The notes: generated by a model from the letters alone, not told the origin. A stretch of 6,084 nucleotides of DNA from Clostridia bacterium (GCA_017398245.1 JAFQGN010000265.1:1-6084); one strand, 5' to 3'. Positions 1 through 6,084 are shown, counted from the stretch's first letter. Program-made: numbers and translations.

Positions 1-47
1 AAAAGAAGCCTGTTGGGAAGAAAAGCAATACTTCTATTGGATGAAAC

Positions 48-88
48 AAGCCCCGCAGAAGGAAATCTTGCATCCTTTCGCGGGGCTT
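48..88 (+). terminator. Strong stem-loop, probable intrinsic terminator
   Basis: Nine perfect base pairs (AAGCCCCGC at 48-56 with GCGGGGCTT at 80-88) are extended inward after one mismatch by a second short stem (58-62 with 74-78, one G-T pair) around an 11-base loop. It is followed on the plus strand by AATGTTTTG, a short T-run, which favours termination of a plus-strand transcript entering from the left. A reading frame open from the left edge ends at TGA 42-44, three bases before the stem, so this may be the end of an unseen upstream gene. The stem could also act on minus-strand transcripts, but only TTT follows in that direction. The hairpin is certain; its role and direction are inferred. 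Confidence 0.55.
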
Positions 89-128
89 AATGTTTTGTAT
101 AGAAAAGAATTGCGGCCCAAATGGTTTC

Positions 129-199
129 TTTTCGGGAGGGTCCGGGAACCCCTTTTCTTTTTCAAAAGAAAAGGGGGTTCCCGGCGTTCCTCTCGAAAG
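129..199. repeat. Long two-part inverted repeat at the 3' end of the transporter operon
   Basis: The core is a near-perfect inverted repeat at 142-184. CCGGGAACCCC (142-152) pairs with the GGGGTTCCCGG type arm (174-184), one G (173) is bulged, and TTTTCTTTT pairs with AAAAGAAAA at the tip. Outside a small asymmetric internal loop (140-141 against 185-188), a second stem forms from TTTCGGGAGG (130-139) and CCTCTCGAAA (189-198), perfect in plus-strand RNA if one G-U pair is counted and carrying one A-C mismatch in minus-strand RNA. It ends two bases beyond the stop codon of the minus-strand transporter gene, so it probably terminates or stabilises that transcript. There is no trailing T-run in the minus direction, so it is not a textbook intrinsic terminator. 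A dispersed palindromic element is an alternative. Confidence 0.75.
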
Positions 200-201
200 T
201 C

Positions 202-786
202 TCAGGCTCCCCCGAGGCGGAAGACGACGCCCACAAGCGCGGCGATGCCGATAAAGGCGACGGGATGGAGCTTTTTGAGGGGCTTTACGTAGTTCGTGCA
301 AACAAACAGCGCCGCTGCAAGCAAAATCGCGCGCCAGTCCAGAAGATCGGCCACGGAACCGCTAAGGCGGAACGCGTCCACATGCACAAGGCAGATCATC
401 ACAACGCCGAGACCGGCCGAGGCGATCAGTCCGGCGGAAGCGGGCCGCAGGGCATAGAACGCGGCGTTCACATATTTATTGGTGCGGAACGCCTTGAGAA
501 AGCCCGCGATGATGCAGATGACAGTCAGAGAAGGCAAGGCCAGGCCGAGCGTAGCCACGACCGCGCCGGAAACGCCGTGCAGGGTGAAGCCTGCGTAGGT
601 GGCCATATTCACGCCGATAGGGCCGGGAGTGGATTCGGACACGGCGATCATATCGGCCAGCTGCGCATAGGTGAACCAGCCGTACTTATCGGAAAGGTTG
701 TACAGGAAAGGCAGCGTGGCCATGCCGCCGCCCACGGCGAAAAGGCCCACCTTGAAGTATTCCCAGAACAGAGTGAGCAGAAGCAT
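202..786 (-). CDS. Chromate transporter family (CHR) half-size protein, second gene
   Basis: This 194-residue integral membrane protein is a single CHR domain. The family signatures are an amphipathic start followed by GGGMATLP (residues 19-26), then the STPGPIGVNMATYAG motif (52-66), a long hydrophobic stretch around 71-100, LRPASAGL (113-120), and further membrane segments near 120-137, 153-165 and 175-190. Full-size CHR transporters have two such domains in about 400 residues; this has one, so it is a short-chain member that probably pairs with the product of the adjacent gene, as known for tandem short-chain pairs in Bacillus. The ATG directly follows the upstream gene's TAA with no gap, and its AGGAGG (798-803) lies inside that gene, which implies co-translation. 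Known members export chromate; the natural substrate here, possibly another oxyanion, cannot be read from sequence. Confidence 0.93.
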   Translation of the reverse strand: MLLLTLFWEYFKVGLFAVGGGMATLPFLYNLSDKYGWFTYAQLADMIAVSESTPGPIGVNMATYAGFTLHGVSGAVVATLGLALPSLTVICIIAGFLKAFRTNKYVNAAFYALRPASAGLIASAGLGVVMICLVHVDAFRLSGSVADLLDWRAILLAAALFVCTNYVKPLKKLHPVAFIGIAALVGVVFRLGGA

Positions 787-1338
787 TTACTTTGCCGCCT
801 CCTTTTTTGCGCCCAATACCTTCAGCGCGATGCCCGCAGCGGCGGCCAGCACGACAAAGAGCACGGGGGTGATATCGGTAAAGAAGCCAAAGAGGAACAC
901 GAGCAGGAAGATGACGAGCGTGGCCTTGTCCACAACGGCCTTTTTCCACAGCTTGACCACGGCGTTGGCAATGAGCACGCATACGCACACGCGGATGCCC
1001 GCGAACGCGTTTTTTACAACGGCATATTCCGCAAAATTGGCAAGGCAGGCCGCGATGACGGAAATGATGACGATGCTGGGCAGAACGATTCCTACCGTGG
1101 CGAAGATCGCGCCGAGAACGCCGCGCAGCTTCATGCCCACAAAGGTAGCGGTGTTCACCGCAATGATGCCCGGCGTGCACTGGCCGATGGCGAAATAATC
1201 CATAATCTCTTCATCCGTGACCCAGCCGCGCTTTTCCACCAGCTCGCGCTGAAGGATGGGCAGCATGGCATAGCCGCCGCCGAACGTGACCGCGCCGATC
1301 TTGGCAAAGACCGCAAGCAGATCGATGAGCTCCCGCAT
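787..1338 (-). CDS. Chromate transporter family (CHR) half-size protein, first gene
   Basis: This 183-residue membrane protein is a single CHR domain and the first gene of a two-gene operon. Diagnostic motifs are FGGGYAMLP (19-27), LVEKRGWVTDEE (33-44) and QCTPGIIAVNTATFVG (53-68), followed by hydrophobic segments at about 73-102, 111-131, 139-153 and 156-176 and a short lysine-rich C-terminal tail facing the cytoplasm by the positive-inside rule. The frame stays open upstream to a TTG at 1440, but the ATG at 1338 is chosen because GGAGGTG lies six bases before it and the family signature begins a few residues later; the upstream residues also overlap the promoter. It probably forms a heterodimer with the next gene product, the two CHR halves matching N- and C-domains of long-chain transporters. 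Family membership is firm, the exported ion is not. Confidence 0.93.
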   Translation of the reverse strand: MRELIDLLAVFAKIGAVTFGGGYAMLPILQRELVEKRGWVTDEEIMDYFAIGQCTPGIIAVNTATFVGMKLRGVLGAIFATVGIVLPSIVIISVIAACLANFAEYAVVKNAFAGIRVCVCVLIANAVVKLWKKAVVDKATLVIFLLVFLFGFFTDITPVLFVVLAAAAGIALKVLGAKKEAAK

Positions 1339-1344
1339 AGATGG

Positions 1345-1351
1345 CACCTCC
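1345..1351 (-). promoter_or_regulatory. Ribosome binding site fixing the first transporter start
   Basis: Read on the minus strand, GGAGGTG sits six bases before the ATG at 1338. It rules out the longer frame that begins at the TTG at 1440. Confidence 0.85.
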
Positions 1352-1378
1352 GAAAAATATGCAATGGGTTTGCTAAAC

Positions 1379-1407
1379 AGGATACATGCTTTTGGAAAAA
1401 CAGGCAA
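1379..1407 (-). promoter_or_regulatory. Probable sigma-70 type promoter of the transporter operon
   Basis: On the minus strand TTGCCT (1402-1407) is followed after 17 bases by TATCCT (1379-1384), placing transcription start near 1372 and giving a leader of about 34 bases. Both boxes differ from consensus at two positions, so strength should be moderate. An alternative weaker pair lies further upstream (TTGCAT near 1435 with TACAAA near 1415). This is inferred from spacing and position only. Confidence 0.5.
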
Positions 1408-1461
1408 CGCATTTTGTATGAAGAATATCGGCAAATGCAAGCCTTTTGCCGCGCGGCGGAA

Positions 1462-1490
1462 TTGACGGTGCGGGGGAACCGTTGTATAAT
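1462..1490 (+). promoter_or_regulatory. Strong sigma-70 (SigA) type promoter of the hydrolase operon
   Basis: TTGACG (1462-1467) and a perfect TATAAT (1485-1490) are separated by exactly 17 bases, in the AT-rich gap before the glutaminase-like gene. Transcription would start near 1497, leaving a leader of about 57 bases. A GCCGCGCGGC palindrome (1448-1457) lies just upstream of the -35 box, and dyads overlap both boxes. No comparable promoter is visible before the next two plus-strand genes, so this one likely drives all three. Confidence 0.85.
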
Positions 1491-1499
1491 TTTACACGG
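1465..1499. promoter_or_regulatory. Dyad repeats overlapping the promoter core, possible operators
   Basis: ACGGT (1465-1469) and ACCGT (1478-1482) form a 5-8-5 inverted repeat over the -35 box and spacer. A second dyad, CCGTTGTA (1479-1486) with TACACGG (1493-1499) and one extra T, is centred on the -10 box. Either would place a bound repressor in direct competition with RNA polymerase. They share bases 1479-1482, so they would be alternatives. The arms are short and chance is possible. Confidence 0.35.
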
Positions 1500-1528
1500 A
1501 TTCAAAGGTGCGAAACGCGCCTTATATT

Positions 1529-1538
1529 TTGTATACAA
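1529..1538. promoter_or_regulatory. TTGTATACAA palindrome, candidate GntR-family operator
   Basis: This is a perfect 10-base palindrome about 33-42 bases after the predicted transcription start. Its last two bases overlap the AAGGGGAGG ribosome binding site. Sites of the form TTGTATACAA or TNGTATACNA are known for several GntR-family (FadR-type) repressors. A protein bound here would block elongation or start-up. No regulator gene is present in the window, so the binding protein is unknown. Confidence 0.45.
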
Positions 1539-1545
1539 GGGGAGG
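1537..1545 (+). promoter_or_regulatory. Ribosome binding site fixing the glutaminase-like start
   Basis: AAGGGGAGG lies eight bases before the ATG at 1554. It excludes the longer in-frame start at 1446, which would lie upstream of the promoter. Confidence 0.85.
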
Positions 1546-1553
1546 ATTATCCC

Positions 1554-3497
1554 ATGGCAAGGATAGATAGACTTCCGGCGCTGCCGCTGATCGCCAACGA
1601 CCCGTATTTTTCCATCTGGATGCCCGCCGACAAGCTGACCGACGACGATTGCCACCATTGGGCCGGCGCAGTGAAGCCTATTTACGGCACGGCTGTGATC
1701 GACGGCGTGCAGTACCGTTTCCTCGGCACGGGCGAGGCCCCCGCGATGGAGACCGTGGGCCAGTATGTGACCCCGACCGCCACCGTGGCCGAAATGCTGG
1801 CCGGCGGCGTGGAGCTGAGCGTGCGCTTTACCACCCCCGCGCTGCCCGAAGATCTCAACACCCTCTCCGCTCCGGTCACGCTGATCGATTTTGCCCTCAG
1901 CTCCGCCGACGGAAAGGCGCACGAAGTGTCCCTCAAGCTGCTGGCGACCGACGCGCTGGCCTACGACGGCGACGAAAAGCCCGAAATGTTCAAGGACGGC
2001 TATGTTAGCGGCGGCCTGAACATGGTCTTTGCCGGCCAGCTGGTGCAAAAGCCGCTTTCCAACTGCGCCGATCATATCACCATCGATTGGGGATATCTGT
2101 ATCTGGCGGCGGAAGGCGAAGTGGCCATCGAAGAAAACGGCCTGAGCTATTCCTGGCAGGGCGAAGTTCCCGCCCGCGGCATCGTGCGCAATAACTGCTA
2201 TATTGCCTACGACGATATCGCCTCCATCAATTATTTCGGCAGCCTCTGCAAGGCATGGCACGCGCGCCACGGCGAGACCGTGCCCGAGGCCATCATCCGC
2301 TTCCATAAGAACCACGATAAGCTGATCCACGACTGCGATATTCTGGATGCGTCCGTCGTGGAAGAGGCCGAAAAGATCGGCGGGGCGGACTATGCGGTGA
2401 TTGCCGCCGCGGCCTGGAGGCATACCTTCGCCGCGCATAAGCTCATCGCCACGCCCGAGGGCGACATGGCCTTCCTCTCCAAGGAAAACGATTCCAACGG
2501 CTGCATCGGCACGGTCGACGTCAGCTATCCCTCCATCCCGCTGTTCCTGCGCTTCTGCCCGGAGCTGGTCAACGCCATGTGCCGCCCGGTGCTGCAGTTT
2601 GCCTCCATGCCGGTTTGGGAATTTGATTTTGCTCCGCACGATGTCGGCCGCTACCCCTATGCCACCGGCCAGGTCTACGCCTATAAGGGCCGCAGACGCG
2701 ATATCCGCAACTATACCTTTGCCCCGCTCTATCTCTACCCGGCGGGAACGGACGTGTTCGATTTCACCAAGCAGATGCCCGTTGAGGAATGCGGCAACAT
2801 GCTGGTGATGATGTACGCCGCCGTGCATTATGGCGCGAGCGACGAGCTGATCCAGCAGTATGGCGACCTCATGGAAAAATGGGTGCGCTATCTGGAAGAA
2901 TTCGGCGAGGACCCGGGCGAACAGCTTTGTACCGACGACTTCGCCGGCCATCTTGCGCGCAATGTGAACCTCTCCGCCAAGGCCGTGGTGGGCATCGCCT
3001 GCTACGCGCGCATTCTGGAACTGCTCGGCGAGGGCGAAGAGTCCGCGCAGTGGGCCGGAAAGGCCAAAAAGCTGGCTGCCAGCTGGCTCGAGCGCGCCAG
3101 GACCGAAGAGGCCACCGCGCTCACCTTTGATGGACAGGGCTGGAGCATGAAGTACAACCTCGTGTGGGATCTCGTGTTCGATCTGGGCCTTCTGCCCAAG
3201 GAGTTCTATGCCCACGAGACGAAGAGCTATATCGGCCGCATGAACGAATACGGCCTGCCGCTGGACAGCCGCAAGACCTACACCAAGAGCGACTGGATCC
3301 TCTGGAGCGCTTCCATGGCGCAGGACGAGGAGACCTTCCGCGCCATCATCGCGCCCATCGTGCATTATCTGCGTAATACCGAGACCCGCGTGCCCTTCTC
3401 CGATTGGTACGATACCGTGACCGGCCGCTACGAGCATTTCATCGCCCGCAGCGTGCAGGGCGGCCTGTACATGCCCTATCTGGCGTTCGCAAAATAA
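1554..3497 (+). CDS. Glutaminase A-like (GtaA/DUF4965 type) protein, cytoplasmic
   Basis: This 647-residue protein has the architecture of the fungal glutaminase A (GtaA) family: an N-terminal beta-rich region (about 1-260, DUF4964/DUF5127-like) followed by an alpha-helical toroid domain (about 290-647, DUF4965 and its partner). Family-typical motifs are NDSNGCIGTVDVSYPSIPLFL (starting at 312), DVGRYPYATGQ (363-373), MPVEECGNM (408-416), LCTDDFAGHLARN (458-470) and KSDWILWSASM (578-588). Acidic residues E411, E412, D461, D462 and D580 are candidates for the active site by conservation. There is no signal peptide, unlike secreted fungal and many Bacteroides members, so it should act inside the cell. 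The fungal enzyme hydrolyses glutamine to glutamate and ammonia, but activity of bacterial homologues is largely unproven, and the toroid fold is shared with glycoside hydrolases, so a sugar substrate remains possible. It is first in the plus-strand operon, under the strong promoter. Membership is confident; substrate is not. Confidence 0.88.
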   Translation: MARIDRLPALPLIANDPYFSIWMPADKLTDDDCHHWAGAVKPIYGTAVIDGVQYRFLGTGEAPAMETVGQYVTPTATVAEMLAGGVELSVRFTTPALPEDLNTLSAPVTLIDFALSSADGKAHEVSLKLLATDALAYDGDEKPEMFKDGYVSGGLNMVFAGQLVQKPLSNCADHITIDWGYLYLAAEGEVAIEENGLSYSWQGEVPARGIVRNNCYIAYDDIASINYFGSLCKAWHARHGETVPEAIIRFHKNHDKLIHDCDILDASVVEEAEKIGGADYAVIAAAAWRHTFAAHKLIATPEGDMAFLSKENDSNGCIGTVDVSYPSIPLFLRFCPELVNAMCRPVLQFASMPVWEFDFAPHDVGRYPYATGQVYAYKGRRRDIRNYTFAPLYLYPAGTDVFDFTKQMPVEECGNMLVMMYAAVHYGASDELIQQYGDLMEKWVRYLEEFGEDPGEQLCTDDFAGHLARNVNLSAKAVVGIACYARILELLGEGEESAQWAGKAKKLAASWLERARTEEATALTFDGQGWSMKYNLVWDLVFDLGLLPKEFYAHETKSYIGRMNEYGLPLDSRKTYTKSDWILWSASMAQDEETFRAIIAPIVHYLRNTETRVPFSDWYDTVTGRYEHFIARSVQGGLYMPYLAFAK

Positions 3498-3514
3498 TGG
3501 AATGATCTCGCATT

Positions 3515-3540
3515 CGGAGGGAGCCTTTGCGCTCCCTTCG
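3515..3540 (+). other. Intercistronic hairpin between first and second operon genes
   Basis: CGGAGGGAGC (3515-3524) pairs with GCTCCCTTCG (3531-3540), ten pairs including one G-T, with a six-base loop. TTTT follows at 3544-3547 but is separated from the stem by GCA and is short, so termination would be partial at best. It could attenuate downstream expression or protect the mRNA end of the first gene. Its downstream side lies close to the ribosome binding site of the next gene at 3555. Confidence 0.5.
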
Positions 3541-3554
3541 GCATTTTGATGATA

Positions 3555-3560
3555 CGGAGG
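3555..3560 (+). promoter_or_regulatory. Ribosome binding site fixing the PHP protein start
   Basis: CGGAGG is eight bases before the ATG at 3569. The alternative TTG start at 3527 lies within the intercistronic hairpin loop and lacks such a site. Confidence 0.8.
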
Positions 3561-3568
3561 CGTTTTTC

Positions 3569-4501
3569 ATGCTGAAACAGGCGGCGTTTATCGCGAAGAA
3601 TACAATGCTCAAGGGCGCGCTGCACTGCCATACCACCCGTTCCGACGGAAAGGGCGACCCGGCAGACGTCATGCGCATGCACAAGGAGCATGGCTACGAT
3701 TTTATCGCCATTACCGACCATCGCTTCTATAATTATCAGTCCTTCGCGCCGGAGACGGGGCTGACCGTCATCCCCGGCATGGAAATGGACGGCAACCTGC
3801 CCGGCCCGGGCATCCATTGCTTCCACGAAGTGTGCATCGGCCCGGAAAAGGATAAGGGCAACGGCTTTGAACAGGACCAGCGCTTCGACAGCGTAAAGGT
3901 GACCTGTCAGGAGGAATTCCAGCCCACGCTGGATACCATGCACGAAAACGGCAATCTGACCATCTACTGCCACCCGCAGTGGTCGAACACGCCCGCGCAT
4001 GAGTTCGAAAAGCTCAAGGGCAATATCGCCATGGAGATCTGGAACAGCGGCTGCGTGATCGAGGACGATATCGATTACGACAACGGCTTTGTCTGGGACG
4101 AGCTTCTGGTCAAGGGCGTGAAGCTCTGGGCGGTCGCCACGGACGACGGCCATGCGATGAACCAGCACTGCTGCGGCTGGGTCATGGTGAACGCGAAAAA
4201 CGATGTCGATTCCATCCTGCAGGCGCTCAAGGACGGCGCGTTCTACGCCTCCACCGGCCCGGAGATAACCGATTTCCGCATCGAAAACGGCAAGGCGATC
4301 GTGGAATGCTCCGAGTGCGAGCATATTACCTTCTATTTCGGCATGCGCCCCGGCGGCATGACCCGCGCCGAGGAGGGCGGCAGCGTGACGAGGGCCGAGC
4401 GCGCTATCGCGCCCGGCATGCCCTATGTGCGCGCCAGCGTTGTGGATAAGCAGGGCCGCCGCGCATGGACGAACCCCATCTTCATGGACAGGAATTATTG
4501 A
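3569..4501 (+). CDS. PHP-domain metallohydrolase, CehA/McbA type
   Basis: This 310-residue soluble protein carries a complete PHP (polymerase and histidinol phosphatase) metal site: LHCHTTRSDG with H19, H21 and D26, ITDHR with D50 and H51, PGMEMD with E72, H86 in CFHEV, CHP with H135, and TDDGH with D192/D193 and H195. These residues normally bind two or three metal ions that activate water. The C-terminal third (about 225-310) looks like a small beta domain, with GAFYASTGPEI (around 225-235) and a closing AWTNPIF, as in the CehA/McbA group named after carbaryl hydrolase. Known PHP relatives cleave phosphoesters or, in CehA, a carbamate; the substrate here is unknown. There is no signal peptide. 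It begins 71 bases after the glutaminase-like gene and is followed by the amidohydrolase 69 bases later, consistent with one operon. A nucleotide phosphatase of TrpH type is the alternative. Confidence 0.9.
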   Translation: MLKQAAFIAKNTMLKGALHCHTTRSDGKGDPADVMRMHKEHGYDFIAITDHRFYNYQSFAPETGLTVIPGMEMDGNLPGPGIHCFHEVCIGPEKDKGNGFEQDQRFDSVKVTCQEEFQPTLDTMHENGNLTIYCHPQWSNTPAHEFEKLKGNIAMEIWNSGCVIEDDIDYDNGFVWDELLVKGVKLWAVATDDGHAMNQHCCGWVMVNAKNDVDSILQALKDGAFYASTGPEITDFRIENGKAIVECSECEHITFYFGMRPGGMTRAEEGGSVTRAERAIAPGMPYVRASVVDKQGRRAWTNPIFMDRNY

Positions 4502-4506
4502 GCAAA

Positions 4507-4551
4507 GCGGGCGTTTCCCGCAAAACAAAAGGAATGCGGCAAAACAGCCGC
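4507..4551 (+). other. Two small GC-rich hairpins in the second intercistronic gap
   Basis: GCGGG (4507-4511) pairs with CCCGC (4517-4521), and GCGGC (4536-4540) pairs with GCCGC (4547-4551). Neither is followed by a T-run in either direction, so they are not intrinsic terminators; they may separate mRNA segments or may be incidental in GC-rich DNA. The second sits directly upstream of the GGAAGGGG ribosome binding site at 4554-4561. Confidence 0.35.
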
Positions 4552-4570
4552 GCGGAAGGGGAAAATTCAA

Positions 4571-6084
4571 ATGGTACAGCTGTTCCTTGGCGGGACGGTC
4601 TACGCGGGCGAGGGCGCGTTTTGCGAGGCCTTTGCCGTAGAAAACGGAAAATTCATCGCGGCGGGCAGCGCGGCGGAGCTTGCGCAGGCGTATCCGCAGG
4701 CGGAGAAGGTCGATCTGCGCGGCACGTTCGCCTGTCCCGGCTTTCACGATTCGCATATGCATATGCTCGGTCTTGGCGCGCTGCTGAGCATCGTCGATCT
4801 TTCCAAGCACACCACGAGCCTCGCCGGCGTGCTTTCGGCCATGCAGGCGGGCCTCGCCTCGGTTTATGGAGACGACTGGCTCCTCGGCCGCGGCTGGAAC
4901 GACGATTATTTTCAGGATGAAAAGCGATTCCCGACCAAGCACGATCTGGACATGATCAGCGTCGATGTGCCCATCCAGATCACCCGCGCCTGCGGTCATG
5001 TGTGTACGGTGAACTCCAGGGCGCTCAAGCTGGCCGGCATTACCAAAGACACGCCCGATCCGGACGGCGGCGCGATCGACCGTGATGCAAACGGCGAGCC
5101 CACAGGCGTTCTGCGCGAAAATGCGATCGAACTCGTCTCCGCCGTGCAGCCGCTGCCGGATTATAAAAAGGTGAAAATGTTTCTTGCCAAGGCGGCGAAG
5201 GAGCTGAACAAGCTGGGCATCACCGCCGTGCAGTCCGACGATTTCTGCACCTTTTCCGCCCTCGCGTTCGAGGCGGTCCTGCGCGCGTATTCCGAAATGG
5301 AGAGTGAAGGCAGCCTGACTGTGCGCGTGTACGAGCAGGCGAACCTGCCCACCATCGACCATCTGGAAAAATTCCTCGCCACCGGCCTTCGCACAGGCGC
5401 GGGCTGCGATCGGTTCCGCATCGGCCCGGTAAAGCTTCTGGCTGACGGCTCCCTCGGCGCGCACACGGCGGCTCTTGCCAAGCCCTATGCCGATCAGCCG
5501 GAAACGGCGGGCATTCCCATCTATACCCAGCACAGGCTGGACAGCATCATCGGCCTTGCGCACGAAAACGGCATGCAGATAGCCGTGCATGCCATCGGCG
5601 ACGCGGCGATGGACCAGGTCCTCAACGCGGTAGAAAAGGCGCAGGCCAAGAATCCGCGGCCGGACGCTCGCCACGGCATCGTGCACGCGCAGATCACGCG
5701 GCCCGATCAGCTCGAGCGCATGGAAAAGATGGGCATGCACACCTATGTGCAGCCGATCTTCCTCGATTATGATACCCGCATCGTGGAACCCCGCGTGGGC
5801 AAGGAGCTTGCGGCTTCCTCCTATGCGTTCGGCACGCTGTTCCATACCTGCCGCGCGTCCTTTGGTTCGGACTGCCCGGTGGAGGGCGCGAACCCGCTGC
5901 GCGGCATCCAGTGCGCGGTGACCCGCGCGCCCATCAACGCGCCGCATATGCAGTACAGGCCTGAAGAGGCTCTGAGCGTTGCGCAGGCGATCGACGGCTT
6001 CACGAGCCATAGCGCGTATTCCTGCTTTGCCGAAGACAAAATGGGCAGGATCGCGCCCGGCATGGTCGCCGATTTTGTGGTGCT
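4571..6084 (+). CDS. YtcJ-like amidohydrolase (Amidohydro_3), truncated at window end
   Basis: 504 residues are visible before the frame runs off the window without a stop; the family is usually about 530-550 residues, so only the tail is missing. Motifs follow the metal-dependent amidohydrolase order: FHDSHMHM with H62 and H64, RACGHV around H143, [15 protein letters not shown] with K288 and D292, VHAIGDAA with H340, HGIVHAQ with H368 and H372, and FGSDCPVE with D434. These match the HxH, Lys, His, His and Asp metal-site positions of the superfamily. The closing [14 protein letters not shown] is the typical C-terminal strand of the small beta domain. Family members include an N-substituted formamide deformylase, but most have no known substrate. 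The usual SLGSRT is SLGAHT here. The ATG is preceded by GGAAGGGG at nine bases. No signal peptide is present, so it should be cytoplasmic, and it is the third gene of the operon. Confidence 0.92.
   Translation, partial: MVQLFLGGTVYAGEGAFCEAFAVENGKFIAAGSAAELAQAYPQAEKVDLRGTFACPGFHDSHMHMLGLGALLSIVDLSKHTTSLAGVLSAMQAGLASVYGDDWLLGRGWNDDYFQDEKRFPTKHDLDMISVDVPIQITRACGHVCTVNSRALKLAGITKDTPDPDGGAIDRDANGEPTGVLRENAIELVSAVQPLPDYKKVKMFLAKAAKELNKLGITAVQSDDFCTFSALAFEAVLRAYSEMESEGSLTVRVYEQANLPTIDHLEKFLATGLRTGAGCDRFRIGPVKLLADGSLGAHTAALAKPYADQPETAGIPIYTQHRLDSIIGLAHENGMQIAVHAIGDAAMDQVLNAVEKAQAKNPRPDARHGIVHAQITRPDQLERMEKMGMHTYVQPIFLDYDTRIVEPRVGKELAASSYAFGTLFHTCRASFGSDCPVEGANPLRGIQCAVTRAPINAPHMQYRPEEALSVAQAIDGFTSHSAYSCFAEDKMGRIAPGMVADFVV

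Noticed and set aside
3..44. Possible C-terminal tail of an upstream plus-strand gene ending at TGA 42-44
   Set aside because: Only 13 codons are visible, too few to support a gene; the closeness to the terminator-like stem at 48-88 is the sole argument.
41..292. Plus-strand frame of 83 codons crossing both hairpins
   Set aside because: No ribosome binding site, reads through the inverted repeat, and overlaps the end of the transporter gene.
1409..1438. GCATTT / AAATGC inverted repeat upstream of the transporter promoter
   Set aside because: Six-base arms with an 18-base spacer in AT-rich DNA are too weak to call an operator.
121..1566. Open frame of 481 codons on the plus strand opposite both transporter genes
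   Set aside because: It reads through the large inverted repeat and the divergent promoters, has a biased His/Arg/Gly-rich composition, and the minus strand encodes clear CHR proteins.
1155..3437. Open frame of 760 codons on the minus strand opposite the glutaminase-like gene
   Set aside because: Its product is rich in His, Gly, Ala, Val and Arg with no recognisable domain, it overlaps both the first transporter gene and the promoter region, and the plus-strand frame has family motifs. It is explained by GC-rich third codon positions.
3476..6010. Open frame of 844 codons on the minus strand opposite the PHP and amidohydrolase genes
   Set aside because: Same low-complexity composition; it spans two intergenic gaps and two genes with complete active-site motifs on the other strand.

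Overview
The window looks like chromosomal DNA from a GC-rich, low-redundancy Firmicute, probably a gut-type Clostridia. This is inferred from strong AGGAGG-like ribosome binding sites before nearly every gene, GC-rich third codon positions, AT-rich intergenic gaps, and the protein families present. No mobile element, tRNA, rRNA or CRISPR array was seen, and no species can be named from the sequence alone.

Layout. Positions 1-201 are non-coding apart from a possible gene tail ending at 44. They hold two strong hairpins: a terminator-like stem at 48-88 and a long composite inverted repeat at 129-199. Positions 202-1338 carry two abutting minus-strand genes for half-size chromate-family (CHR) membrane transporters. 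Positions 1339-1553 are a divergent control region with a promoter for each direction and several dyad repeats. From 1554 the plus strand carries three closely spaced genes: a cytoplasmic glutaminase A-like (DUF4965 type) protein at 1554-3497, a PHP-domain metallohydrolase of the CehA/McbA type at 3569-4501, and a YtcJ-like amidohydrolase from 4571 that runs off the end of the window.

How the genes may work together. The three plus-strand genes are separated by only about 70 bases each, and only the first has a clear promoter (TTGACG, 17-base spacer, TATAAT), so they probably form one operon. All three belong to hydrolase families with known or suspected activity on amide, carbamate, ester or phosphoester bonds. 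This suggests a small catabolic or scavenging cassette for an unidentified compound. A perfect TTGTATACAA palindrome between promoter and start codon resembles GntR-family operators and suggests substrate-controlled expression, but no regulator gene lies in the window. The divergent transporter pair may be part of the same system or simply a neighbour; the sequence does not decide this.
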